This document shows, in pieces, positions 8,203-16,753 of a stretch of 64,000 nt of DNA (position 1 is its first letter; the number at the start of each line of letters is the position of its first letter). The notes under the pieces are model-generated. The model searched no databases and had not been told where the DNA came from. It saw nothing but the letters and a program-made list of their open reading frames with translations. The DNA comes from Cryobacterium tepidiphilum. GTDB taxonomy: Bacteria > Actinomycetota > Actinomycetes > Actinomycetales > Microbacteriaceae. The DNA is taken from the NCBI RefSeq assembly GCF_003716325.1, contig NZ_RDSR01000002.1:62001-126000 (forward strand). The letters are read 5' to 3'. Position numbers and translations under genes: made by a program.

Positions 8203-8540
8203 CGGCCGGCCATGCCCCTGGTGCGAGCTTCCACGACTTCCGAACGCAGGGTCGTCCACTCCGACGTCGCCGCCGACGGCAAGGCACGAATGACGATGTC
8301 GGTCCCGTCGGGGATCGACGGCAGCAATTCTGAGCTCGCTGCCTTCAGGCGCCGGCGGACTCGGTTGCGGGTCACAGCATTCCCCACGTTCTTGGCGACG
8401 ATGAAGCCGAACCGGGCGGGACCAGGAGTCGTGCCCCTCCGCAGGTACATCACGGTATTGGGGCGCACCACCCGCGACCCACGGCGGACAACCGCCTTAT
8501 AGTCGGTCCCGCTTGTGATCCGGTTCGCCTTCGCGAGCAC
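8199..8540 (-). CDS. rnpA: Ribonuclease P protein component
   Basis: RnpA binds RNase P RNA and helps it trim the 5' leader of pre-tRNA. The 113-residue basic protein starts at GTG 8540 with the usual N terminus (LAKANRITSGTDYKAVVRRG). It has the RNR-like helix motif NAVTRNRVRRRLKAA, the signature of the family. The gene is eight bases downstream of rpmH and overlaps yidD by four bases. Confidence 0.95.
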   Translation of the reverse strand: MLAKANRITSGTDYKAVVRRGSRVVRPNTVMYLRRGTTPGPARFGFIVAKNVGNAVTRNRVRRRLKAASSELLPSIPDGTDIVIRALPSAATSEWTTLRSEVVEARTRGMAGR

Positions 8541-8548
8541 CGGTTGGC

Positions 8549-8686
8549 TCAGGCAGAGAGTTCGTTGCGTCCCTTGCGGCGGCGGGCACCGATGATGGCA
8601 CGGCCGGCACGGGTGCGCATGCGCAGACGGAAACCGTGCACCTTGGCGCGGCGGCGGTTGTTCGGCTGGAAGGTTCTCTTGCTCAT
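8549..8686 (-). CDS. rpmH: 50S ribosomal protein L34
   Basis: A 45-residue, highly basic ribosomal protein reading [19 protein letters not shown], then [17 protein letters not shown], ending NELSA. The order rpmH-rnpA-yidD-yidC beside dnaA is almost universal in bacteria. It starts at ATG 8686 with GGAG eight bases upstream. Confidence 0.97.
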   Translation of the reverse strand: MSKRTFQPNNRRRAKVHGFRLRMRTRAGRAIIGARRRKGRNELSA

Positions 8687-8923
8687 GATGTCTCCACGTG
8701 TTGGATCTCCACAGGGCGCGACGGACGCGTCCGGGAAAGAAATGGGTAGCCCTCAGGCTCAGGTCAACTGATTAAAACTACGGCCTTCCATCCCTATGGT
8801 CAAACCCATCCTCGCGCCGAGCGGCGATTCTCCCTAATCGGATCCCCAATACAGGGGAGCGACACGCTGGGACTTCTCACCGGGTTTGTTCCCACTGGCT
8901 GTTTTGGCTAGCGTGTTCACAAG

Positions 8924-8932
8924 TTATCCACA
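8924..8932 (+). promoter_or_regulatory. DnaA box
   Basis: Exact TTATCCACA on the + strand, upstream of dnaA. Confidence 0.8.
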
Positions 8933-8978
8933 GGCCGGCGCCGTGAAGCTGGGAATTCACCGGTTTTTACCCACAGGC

Positions 8979-8987
8979 CGTGGATAA
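8979..8987 (-). promoter_or_regulatory. DnaA box
   Basis: CGTGGATAA on the + strand, that is TTATCCACG on the - strand (one difference at the last base). Confidence 0.65.
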
Positions 8988-9098
8988 CCCTGTGAATAGC
9001 TGCCGCGATTTTCCCGAATCGGATCGACGCCAGCGCGCCGAAGGAAAGAAGATTGAAGCGCGTGCTTCCAACGAACAACACAGAGGATGCGAGAGACC

Positions 9099-10514
9099 AT
9101 GGCTGACGGGGAAACGCCGATCGCCCAGACCTGGCAGGCCGTTCTCGCGGCGCTCGAGTCCGATGCAAGCATCACGCCGATGCTCTACGGCTTTCTGAAC
9201 CTCGTTGAACCCAAGGGGATCGCCGCCGGGACCTTCTATCTCGAGGTTCCCAACGAATTCACCGCGAGCATGCTCAACCAGCGGATGCGCGTGCCCCTGT
9301 TGACGGCCATGGACCAGCTCATCGACGAGACGGTCACCACCTTCTACGTGGTCGTGAACCCGGAGTTGGAGCAGGAAGCCCTGCGGCCCGTCCACGAGCC
9401 GGTTCACCAGCCCGACGTGCAGACTCCGGCCGCCCCGCAGTCCGTCTTCGAGAGCCCGGCGACCGAGAACCCACACGACACCCGCCTCAACCCGAAGTAC
9501 AGCTTCGACAACTTCGTCATCGGCCAATCCAACCGGTTCGCGCACGCTGCGGCGGTCGCGGTCGCCGAAGCGCCGGCCAAGGCATACAACCCGCTCTTCG
9601 TCTACGGCGAGTCCGGCCTGGGAAAGACGCACCTGCTGCACGCCATCGGCCACTACGCGATGAGCCTGTATCCCGGCATCCGGGTTCGCTATGTGAGTTC
9701 CGAGGAATTCACGAATGACTTCATCAATTCGATCGCGAACAACCGCGGGTCCCTGTTCCAATCCCGGTACCGCAACATCGACATCCTCTTGATCGACGAC
9801 ATCCAGTTCCTGCAGGGCAAGGCGGAGACCCAGGAAGCGTTCTTCCACACCTTCAACACCCTGCACGATCACAACAAGCAGGTCGTGATCACAAGCGACC
9901 TGCCACCCAAGCACTTGACCGGATTCGAAGACCGCATGCGATCGCGTTTCGAGTGGGGCCTCATCACCGATGTGCAGGCGCCGGACCTCGAGACCCGCAT
10001 CGCGATCCTTCGAAAGAAGGCGCAGAGCGAGAAGCTCCAGGTGCCCGACGACATCCTCGAGTTCATGGCCTCAAAGGTCTCGTCCAACATCCGGGAGCTC
10101 GAGGGCACCTTGATCCGGGTCACCGCATTCGCCAGCCTCAACCGCACGCCCGTCGACATGGCCCTGGTGCAGACGGTGCTGAAGGACCTCATCACCCTGG
10201 ATGAGGACAACATCATCGCGCCGGTCGACATCATCACCAACACCGCCGACTACTTCAAGCTCACCGTCGATGACCTCTACGGCTCATCGCGCTCCCAAGC
10301 GGTGGCGACGGCGAGACAGATCGCAATGTACCTGTGTCGCGAACTGACCAACCTGTCGCTGCCCAAGATCGGCCAGCTGTTCGGAAACCGCGATCACACC
10401 ACGGTGATGTACGCGAACAAGAAGATCAGCGAGCTGATGAAAGAGCGGCGCTCGATCTACAACCAGGTCACCGAACTGACCAACCGCATCAAACAGAACC
10501 ACCGGTACAAGTAG
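9099..10514 (+). CDS. dnaA: Chromosomal replication initiator DnaA
   Basis: DnaA-ATP binds DnaA boxes, opens oriC and loads the replicative helicase. It has 471 residues from ATG 9099 (MADGETPIAQTWQAVLA). An in-frame ATG at 9087 would add four residues, but its AGAGG lies too close to act as ribosome site. Domain I is at the N terminus. A short linker precedes the AAA+ domain with Walker A GESGLGKTH and Walker B ILLIDDIQFL. The C-terminal DNA-binding domain contains the signature GNRDHTTVMYANKKI. The linker domain II is short, unlike the very long one in Streptomyces. Confidence 0.97.
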   Translation: MADGETPIAQTWQAVLAALESDASITPMLYGFLNLVEPKGIAAGTFYLEVPNEFTASMLNQRMRVPLLTAMDQLIDETVTTFYVVVNPELEQEALRPVHEPVHQPDVQTPAAPQSVFESPATENPHDTRLNPKYSFDNFVIGQSNRFAHAAAVAVAEAPAKAYNPLFVYGESGLGKTHLLHAIGHYAMSLYPGIRVRYVSSEEFTNDFINSIANNRGSLFQSRYRNIDILLIDDIQFLQGKAETQEAFFHTFNTLHDHNKQVVITSDLPPKHLTGFEDRMRSRFEWGLITDVQAPDLETRIAILRKKAQSEKLQVPDDILEFMASKVSSNIRELEGTLIRVTAFASLNRTPVDMALVQTVLKDLITLDEDNIIAPVDIITNTADYFKLTVDDLYGSSRSQAVATARQIAMYLCRELTNLSLPKIGQLFGNRDHTTVMYANKKISELMKERRSIYNQVTELTNRIKQNHRYK

Positions 10515-10538
10515 CGTGCTTTCGCTGTTCCTGGGTCC

Positions 10539-10547
10539 TGTGGATAA
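10539..10547 (-). promoter_or_regulatory. DnaA box
   Basis: Exact TGTGGATAA on the + strand (TTATCCACA on -), 24 bases after the dnaA stop. Confidence 0.8.
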
Positions 10548-10718
10548 CCCTGTGGATTTGTGAGCGAAAACTCCGGGCGCACTGTAGAAAACGACGCCCG
10601 CGTTGTGAAAAGTCACGGCGACGCCGCGGTGGGCTCCGACATTCTGCGGATTAACGCCCACAGGCGCCCAACAAGTCACACCGTTGTAGTTCCCATGCCC
10701 AGCGCGGCGAAGAGAGAG

Positions 10719-10727
10719 TTATCCACA
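10719..10727 (+). promoter_or_regulatory. DnaA box
   Basis: Exact TTATCCACA beside the AT-rich stretch of the dnaA-dnaN gap. Confidence 0.8.
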
Positions 10728-10879
10728 GTTTGCACAGCGGTTAAGACCATTAACGAATTAACTTCTCTCTCTATAGAAACCGACAACCTTTACCGCAGCG
10801 GGCTCGAAATCGGCAGCCTGACAAACCCGACTAGCATTGAGCCGACAATTGTTTGCCTCCACCGGACAGGAGTGACTTC

Positions 10880-12028
10880 GTGAGATTTCAGGCCAATCGG
10901 GATGTCTTCAGCGAAGCCGTTTCGTTCGCAGTGAAGCTCCTGCCTCAGCGCACCACGCTGCCCATCCTCAGCGGTGTGTTGATCGAGGCGACCGAAAGCG
11001 GCCTCACGCTGTCGTCTTTCGACTATGAAGTCTCCGCTCGGACGGAGATCGCTGCGGAGGTGGAGGAGACCGGGACGGTACTCGTCTCCGGTCGGCTGCT
11101 GGCAGAGATCGCCAGCCGGATGCCCAATGCGCCGGTGCGGTTCGTGACCGATGAGTCGCGCATCACCGTAAGTTGCGGATCGGCCAACTTCACCCTGCTC
11201 TCCATGCCCGTGGAGGAATACCCCACGATTCCCCAGATCAGCACGGAATCCGGCCTCGTTCCGGCCGAGGATTTCGCTGCCGCGGTCGCCCAGGTCGCCG
11301 TCGCTGCGTCCAGGGACGACGTCACTCCCGTGATCACCGGCGTGCAGCTCGAGGTGTCCGGCACCAGCGTGAGCCTGGTCGCTACCGACCGCTACCGTGT
11401 GGCCGTGCGCGAGATCGACTGGGATCCGGGCAGCAACCCCGCCAGTGACACCATTCCGGCACTGGTGCCGGCACGCACGCTCCAAGAGATCGGCAAGACC
11501 TTCGGACACAGCGGGACCATCTCGGTGGCGATCACCAGCAAGGACGACCGTGAGCTGATCGCGTTCACGGCTGACAAGAAGACCGTCACCTCGCTGCTGA
11601 TCAAGGGCAACTTCCCGCCGGTCCGCCGTCTGTTCCCCGAATCCGTCGACAACTACGCGGTGATGAACACCGCCGAGCTGATCGAAGCGACCCGGCGCGT
11701 GCAGCTGGTGCTGGAGCGGGAGGCCGCACTGCGCTTCACGTTCACCGCCGACGGGCTCACCCTGGAGGCGATCGGCAGCGAGCAGGCCCAGGCCTCCGAA
11801 ACGATCGACGCGATCCTCACGGGCAATGACACAGTGGTCTCCCTCAAGCCCCAATTCCTGCTCGACGGCCTCGGGGCCGTTCACTCCGAGTTCGTCCGCA
11901 TCTCGTTCACGAAGACCGAGAACCCGAACAAGCCCGGCCCTGTGCTGATCACCAGCCAGACGTCGCGCGAGAACGCCGGCGCCGACAGCTACAAGTACCT
12001 CTTGCAGCCGAACCTGCTGCTTCGGTAA
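10880..12028 (+). CDS. dnaN: DNA polymerase III beta sliding clamp
   Basis: The beta clamp is a ring dimer that tethers polymerase III and other repair partners to DNA. The product has 382 residues in three repeated clamp domains. It starts at GTG 10880 (MRFQANRDVFSEAV), chosen because AGGAG lies seven bases upstream; a longer frame from 10853 has no ribosome site. The typical ends are present (RDDVTPVITGVQLE in the middle domain, YKYLLQPNLLLR at the C terminus). NucS, encoded later in this window, is a known clamp partner in related bacteria. Confidence 0.96.
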   Translation: MRFQANRDVFSEAVSFAVKLLPQRTTLPILSGVLIEATESGLTLSSFDYEVSARTEIAAEVEETGTVLVSGRLLAEIASRMPNAPVRFVTDESRITVSCGSANFTLLSMPVEEYPTIPQISTESGLVPAEDFAAAVAQVAVAASRDDVTPVITGVQLEVSGTSVSLVATDRYRVAVREIDWDPGSNPASDTIPALVPARTLQEIGKTFGHSGTISVAITSKDDRELIAFTADKKTVTSLLIKGNFPPVRRLFPESVDNYAVMNTAELIEATRRVQLVLEREAALRFTFTADGLTLEAIGSEQAQASETIDAILTGNDTVVSLKPQFLLDGLGAVHSEFVRISFTKTENPNKPGPVLITSQTSRENAGADSYKYLLQPNLLLR

Positions 12029-12076
12029 CGCACCGCGCCAGCGGGCAATCACGCAACGAGTCAGAAGGAGCGCGTC

Positions 12077-12964
12077 ATGCATATCGGAATCATCGGCCTC
12101 GGGAAGATGGGCGCGAACATGCGCACCCGCCTGCGTGCGGCGGGCATCGAAGTGACCGGGTATGACCGCAATCCCGAGGTGACGGATGTCGCGACAACGG
12201 ACGAGCTGGTGCAGGCGCTGCCGGCACCGCGCATCGTCTGGGTGATGGTGCCGGCCGGACCGATCACCGACTCGGTCATCGGCGACCTCGGCGAGAAACT
12301 CGACGAGGGCGACCTCGTCATCGACGGTGGCAACTCGCGCTTCACCGAGGACTTCAAGCATGCCGAATTCCTGGCGACCAAGGGGATCAACTACGTCGAC
12401 GCAGGTGTCTCCGGCGGCGTCTGGGGAGTCACCAACGGTTACGGCCTGATGGTCGGCGGCAAGACCGAGCAGGTCGAGCGCGCGATGCCGATCTTCGACG
12501 CACTGCGTCCGGAGGGGCCGCGTGACGAGGGCTTCGTGCACGCCGGCGAGATCGGTGCCGGTCATTACGCCAAGATGGTGCACAACGGCATCGAGTACGC
12601 ACTCATGCAGGCCTATGCCGAGGGATACGAGCTGCTCGAGGCGAAGGACACCCTGATCAGCAACGTCCCGGGCATCTTCAAGGCCTGGCAGCAGGGAACT
12701 GTGGTTCGTTCCTGGCTTCTCGAACTTCTCGTGCGTGCCTTGGAGCACGACCCCAACCTCTCCGACATCGAGGGCTACGTGGAGGACTCGGGCGAGGGCC
12801 GCTGGACGATTGAAGAGGCCATTGAGAACGCGGTTCCGGTTCCCACGATCAGCGCTTCCATTTTCGCCCGGTTCGTCTCACGGCAGGACGACTCCCCGGC
12901 GATGAAGGCCGTCGCTGCCCTCCGCAACCAGTTCGGCGGACACGAAGTCAAGAAGGCCGACTAG
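12077..12964 (+). CDS. gnd: 6-phosphogluconate dehydrogenase, decarboxylating (short type)
   Basis: It oxidises and decarboxylates 6-phosphogluconate to ribulose 5-phosphate in the pentose phosphate pathway. At 295 residues it is the short tetrameric form found next to dnaN in many actinobacteria, not the 470-residue form. The N-terminal Rossmann motif is GIIGLGKMGANM, the substrate loop SGGVWGVTNGYGLMVGG, and the catalytic lysine region GHYAKMVHNGIEYA. The ribosome site AGAAGGAG precedes ATG 12077. It sits between dnaN and recF, a conserved order rather than a functional link. Confidence 0.93.
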   Translation: MHIGIIGLGKMGANMRTRLRAAGIEVTGYDRNPEVTDVATTDELVQALPAPRIVWVMVPAGPITDSVIGDLGEKLDEGDLVIDGGNSRFTEDFKHAEFLATKGINYVDAGVSGGVWGVTNGYGLMVGGKTEQVERAMPIFDALRPEGPRDEGFVHAGEIGAGHYAKMVHNGIEYALMQAYAEGYELLEAKDTLISNVPGIFKAWQQGTVVRSWLLELLVRALEHDPNLSDIEGYVEDSGEGRWTIEEAIENAVPVPTISASIFARFVSRQDDSPAMKAVAALRNQFGGHEVKKAD

Positions 12965-12980
12965 AAAGCAAGGTGAGTGG

Positions 12981-14141
12981 ATGAGGGCCACCCATCTCTC
13001 CCTCGCCGACTTTCGGAACTACCAGTCAGCCGAGGTCGCGTTCTCGCCAGGGCCGAACCTTGTCGTCGGCAGGAACGGCCAGGGCAAGACCAACCTCGTC
13101 GAGGCGCTCGGTTATCTGAGCACGCTCGGATCCCATCGGGTCTCGAATGACAAGGCGCTCATCCGTGCGGAGTGCGACGCCGCGATCATCCGCGCGCGCG
13201 TGGAATTCAATGGCCGTGAGGTCCTCGCCGAAGTGCAGATCAACCGCGCGGCACCCAATCGCGCCCAGGTGAACCGTTCGGCGATCAAGCCGCGCGAGCT
13301 TCCCCGCTATTTCTCGAGCGTGCTGTTCGCTCCTGAGGACCTCTCCCTCATCCGGGGAGACCCCTCAGGGCGGCGCCGGTTTCTCGACCAGCTCCTCGTA
13401 CTACGGAATCCCCGGGTCTCCGGGATTCTGGCGGACTACGAACGGGTGCTCAAGCAGCGCAACACCCTCTTGAAGTCCGCACGTGCGAGTCGTGTTGCCG
13501 CCCATGCCCTGACGACCCTCGACATCTGGGACGAGAGGCTCGTGGAGATCGGGTCCCAGATCATCGATGAGCGGAGCAGACTGGTGGGCCTGCTCGCCCA
13601 ACCCCTGCGTGAGGCCTACCAGTCCGTGGCCGGGGATGACCACGTTCCTGAGCTCCAGTCATCGCTCAGCGTCCTCGGCCAGAACGAGGGGGACGAGGAT
13701 GCTGCCGGCTCCGTCCCCGAGATGGCGGCGCCGGACGCCGGCAGCCGCGCAACGACGGACCTCTTCCGTGAGGCGCTGACCGAACGACGGCCCAGGGAAC
13801 TCGAACGCGGCCTCACGCTCGTCGGTCCCCACCGGGATGATGTCGTCTTCCGCCTGAATTCGCTTCCCGCCAAGGGGTACGCCAGCCATGGTGAGACCTG
13901 GTCGTTCGCACTCGCGCTGAAACTCGCATCCGCCGAACTGTTGCGGCGCGACTCGACAAGCGGTGACCCGGTGCTGATCCTCGACGACGTGTTCGCCGAG
14001 CTCGACCAGGCCCGGCGTGCCCGGCTCGCCGACGCCGTCACCGGGTTCGAGCAGGTCATCATCACGGCTGCCGTGCTGGAGGACATTCCCGAGGCCCTGA
14101 CCGCGCACATCATCCGTATCAGCGCCGGAGCGGTTGAATGA
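12981..14141 (+). CDS. recF: DNA replication and repair protein RecF
   Basis: RecF is an SMC-like ATPase that helps load RecA at single-strand gaps together with RecO and RecR. The 386-residue protein has Walker A GRNGQGKTN at residues 30-38, the signature region near SHGETWSFALALKLAS, and Walker B VLILDDVFAELD. An acidic insert (about 230-255) lies before the C-terminal part. The start is ATG 12981 with AAGGTG upstream. The stop overlaps the next gene as ATGA. Confidence 0.95.
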   Translation: MRATHLSLADFRNYQSAEVAFSPGPNLVVGRNGQGKTNLVEALGYLSTLGSHRVSNDKALIRAECDAAIIRARVEFNGREVLAEVQINRAAPNRAQVNRSAIKPRELPRYFSSVLFAPEDLSLIRGDPSGRRRFLDQLLVLRNPRVSGILADYERVLKQRNTLLKSARASRVAAHALTTLDIWDERLVEIGSQIIDERSRLVGLLAQPLREAYQSVAGDDHVPELQSSLSVLGQNEGDEDAAGSVPEMAAPDAGSRATTDLFREALTERRPRELERGLTLVGPHRDDVVFRLNSLPAKGYASHGETWSFALALKLASAELLRRDSTSGDPVLILDDVFAELDQARRARLADAVTGFEQVIITAAVLEDIPEALTAHIIRISAGAVE

Positions 14142-14650
14142 GCGAACCATCCGGCGGTAGGGCACCGCGCTTTAGCGAGGCCGCGCGGGTCTTCCTGCAT
14201 TTCAAGGACGTCTTCGGTGACCCGAATGCCGGGAGGTCGCGCGCGAGGAAACAGCGGCGGGAGGAGCGCGGATCGAGCGTGCCGTTCGGTGCCGGCCGAG
14301 ACCCGCGAGGCCTCGGCGACGCGCTGTCGTCGCTGACCTCGCAACTCGGGTGGAACTCCCCGCTTGCGCAGTCGGAACTGCTGGCCTCGTGGGCGGAGAT
14401 CGCCGGCGCGGAGACCGCGAGCCACTCGACACCGGCGGGGATCACCGACGGCGTACTCACGGTGAAATGCGAGTCCACCGCCTGGGCCACCCAGCTCCGC
14501 CTCATGCGAGTCGACATTATGACGCACATTGCGAAGCGATACCCGGACGCCGGGATCGAATCGGTACGTTTCCAAGGGCCGGACGCCCCGTCCTGGAAAA
14601 AGGGCCCCAGATCAATTCCAGGGCGCGGTCCACGCGATACTTACGGCTAG
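14138..14650 (+). CDS. DUF721 protein (DciA-like)
   Basis: A 170-residue protein of the DUF721 family, whose characterised members (DciA) help recruit the replicative helicase. The conserved core is in the C-terminal half (SQLGWNSPLAQSELLASWAE, then GVLTVKCESTAWATQLRLM). A basic variable N terminus includes RSRARKQRREERGSSVPFG. It overlaps recF by four bases and lies 124 bases before gyrB. Its place in the dnaA-gyrB cluster fits a role in replication initiation; the helicase-loading role is inferred from the family. Confidence 0.85.
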   Translation: MSEPSGGRAPRFSEAARVFLHFKDVFGDPNAGRSRARKQRREERGSSVPFGAGRDPRGLGDALSSLTSQLGWNSPLAQSELLASWAEIAGAETASHSTPAGITDGVLTVKCESTAWATQLRLMRVDIMTHIAKRYPDAGIESVRFQGPDAPSWKKGPRSIPGRGPRDTYG

Positions 14651-14727
14651 GAACACAAATCAGGTCACCCGAACGAATAAAACGCGTGAGACGCGCGAAT
14701 CTGCAGCTGGCTTCCCGGGCGGTTTGG

Positions 14728-14733
14728 TAGACT
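14728..14733 (+). promoter_or_regulatory. Possible -10 element for gyrB
   Basis: TAGACT lies 40 bases before the gyrB start, with a purine-rich ribosome site (GAGGGAG) between them. No good -35 is visible. This is a weak call based on position and the TAnnnT pattern. Confidence 0.3.
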
Positions 14734-14773
14734 GAAGAGTCGCCGTTCGCGGCAGAGGGAGCCCAAACTTCAT

Positions 14774-16753
14774 ATGACAGCAGACGCGCAAACACCCGAG
14801 CCCGCCCACGCATACGGGGCCGACGAAATCCAGGTTCTCGAAGGTCTCGAAGCCGTTCGCAAGCGACCGGGAATGTACATCGGGTCGACCGGCCCGCGCG
14901 GTCTGCACCACCTGGTCTATGAGATCGTCGACAACTCCGTCGATGAAGCTCTCGCCGGATATTGCGACACGATCGACATCCGCATTCTTGCGGACGGTGC
15001 CATGCGCGTCCAGGACAACGGACGCGGCATCCCGGTCGACATCCACAGGACCGAGGGCCGCTCGACCCTCGAGGTGGTGCTCACCGTTCTCCACGCCGGC
15101 GGAAAGTTCGGCGGCGGCGGATACGCCGTCTCCGGTGGACTCCACGGTGTCGGCAGCTCGGTCGTGAACGCACTGTCGAGTCGCCTCGAGGTGGAGGTTC
15201 GCCGGCAGGGACACGTCTGGAGCCAGAGCTACGCCAACGGCATCCCCAATGCCCCCGTCGAAAAGGGGGAGGAGACCGACGAGACCGGTACCACCACCAC
15301 CTTCTGGCCGAGCGCCGAGACCTTCGAGACGATCGAGTTCGACTACGAGACGCTGCGCGCGCGCTTCCAGCAGATGGCGTTCCTCAACAAGGGCCTGCGC
15401 CTGACCCTCACCGACGAGCGTGAGGAGTACCGCGACGAAGAAGGCAACCCGCTCACCAACACCTTCCTCTATGAGCAGGGCCTCGTCGACTACGTCGAGT
15501 ACCTGAACCGGGCACGCAAGGCGGATCTCGTCAACGACGAGATCATTTCCTTCGACGTCGAGGATCACGAGCGCAAGATCGCCCTCGAGGTGGCGATGCA
15601 GTGGACGACGGCCTACACGGAAAGCGTCCACACCTACGCGAACACCATCAACACACACGAGGGCGGCACGCACGAGGAGGGGTTCCGCGCGGCCCTCACC
15701 AGCCTCATCAACCGGTACGCCCGCGACAAGGGGATCCTGAAGGACAAGGATGACAACCTCTCGGGCGACGACGTGCGCGAGGGTCTGACGGCCGTCATCT
15801 CGATCAAACTCTCCGAGCCGCAGTTCGAGGGACAGACGAAGACGAAGCTCGGCAACACCGAGGCCAAGTCGTTCGTGCAGAAGGTCACGAACGACCAGTT
15901 GTCCGACTGGTTCGACCGCAACCCGATCCAGGCACGGGACATCATCCGCAAGGCCCTGCAGGCGGCGACGGCCCGCATGGCGGCGCGCAAGGCCCGGGAA
16001 ACCGCCAGGCGCAAGGGCCTCCTCGAAGGCGGCGGCATGCCCGGCAAACTCAAGGACTGCCAGAGCAAGGACCCCTCGATCTCCGAGATCTTCATCGTCG
16101 AGGGTGACTCGGCCGGTGGCTCCGCCGTGCAGGGTCGCAACCCCGAGACCCAGGCGATTCTTCCGCTGCGGGGGAAGATCCTGAACGTGGAGAAGGCCCG
16201 GCTGGACCGTGCCCTCGGCAACAACGAGGTACAGGCCATGATCACGGCCTTCGGTGCCGGCATCGGGGAGGATTTCAACCCCGACAAGGTGCGGTACCAC
16301 AAGATCGTTCTCATGGCGGATGCCGACGTCGACGGCCAGCACATCACCACGCTGCTCCTGACCCTGCTGTTCCGTTACATGCGCCCGCTGATCGACCTCG
16401 GGTACGTCTACCTCGCCCAGCCACCGCTGTACCGCCTGAAGTGGACCAACGCCCCACACCAGTACGTGTACTCCGACCGGGAGCGCGACGTGCTCCTTGC
16501 GGACGGCCAGGCCGCCGGCAAGCGCATCCCCAAGGACAACGGCATCCAGCGCTACAAGGGTCTCGGTGAGATGGACTACCAGGAGCTGTGGGAGACCACG
16601 ATGGCACCGGAGTCCCGGACCCTGCTGCAGGTGACGCTCGACGACGCCGCCGCAGCCGACGAGATCTTCTCGGTGCTGATGGGCGAGGACGTCGAGTCAC
16701 GCCGCAATTTCATTCAAAAGAACGCGAAGGACGTGCGCTTCCTTGACATCTGA
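14774..16753 (+). CDS. gyrB: DNA gyrase subunit B
   Basis: GyrB supplies the ATPase of the A2B2 gyrase that adds negative supercoils. It has 659 residues: the GHKL ATPase domain with [11 protein letters not shown] and the [11 protein letters not shown] loop, the transducer domain, and the TOPRIM domain with EGDSAGGSA and [13 protein letters not shown]. The C terminus ends [17 protein letters not shown], as in other GyrB. It lacks the 165-residue insertion of enterobacterial GyrB. The gyrA frame begins 11 bases before its stop. Confidence 0.97.
   Translation: MTADAQTPEPAHAYGADEIQVLEGLEAVRKRPGMYIGSTGPRGLHHLVYEIVDNSVDEALAGYCDTIDIRILADGAMRVQDNGRGIPVDIHRTEGRSTLEVVLTVLHAGGKFGGGGYAVSGGLHGVGSSVVNALSSRLEVEVRRQGHVWSQSYANGIPNAPVEKGEETDETGTTTTFWPSAETFETIEFDYETLRARFQQMAFLNKGLRLTLTDEREEYRDEEGNPLTNTFLYEQGLVDYVEYLNRARKADLVNDEIISFDVEDHERKIALEVAMQWTTAYTESVHTYANTINTHEGGTHEEGFRAALTSLINRYARDKGILKDKDDNLSGDDVREGLTAVISIKLSEPQFEGQTKTKLGNTEAKSFVQKVTNDQLSDWFDRNPIQARDIIRKALQAATARMAARKARETARRKGLLEGGGMPGKLKDCQSKDPSISEIFIVEGDSAGGSAVQGRNPETQAILPLRGKILNVEKARLDRALGNNEVQAMITAFGAGIGEDFNPDKVRYHKIVLMADADVDGQHITTLLLTLLFRYMRPLIDLGYVYLAQPPLYRLKWTNAPHQYVYSDRERDVLLADGQAAGKRIPKDNGIQRYKGLGEMDYQELWETTMAPESRTLLQVTLDDAAAADEIFSVLMGEDVESRRNFIQKNAKDVRFLDI

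Larger units (their letters stand above)
8687..9098. other. rpmH-dnaA intergenic region, possible part of oriC
   Basis: A 412-base divergent gap between rpmH (-) and dnaA (+). It must hold both promoters. It also has two good DnaA boxes at 8924-8932 and 8979-8987, a one-mismatch box TTACCCACA at 8967-8975, and a weak copy at 8991-8999. The boxes cluster within 80 bases and alternate in direction, so this is either dnaA autoregulation or one half of a bipartite origin. Confidence 0.65.
10515..10879. other. dnaA-dnaN intergenic region, likely oriC
   Basis: A 365-base gene-free interval, the usual place of oriC in actinobacteria. It has two exact DnaA boxes facing each other (10539-10547 on -, 10719-10727 on +) and a weaker TGTGGATTT at 10551. 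A markedly AT-rich stretch at about 10730-10795 (ttaagaccattaacgaatta and on) could be the unwinding element. The ribosome site of dnaN (AGGAG, 10868-10872) closes the region. Few strong boxes are present compared with the many in Streptomyces. Confidence 0.75.

Noticed and set aside
10790-12748. A 652-codon open frame on the - strand over dnaN and gnd
   Set aside because: Mirror reading of dnaN and gnd; the product is rich in H, R, G and D with no domain.
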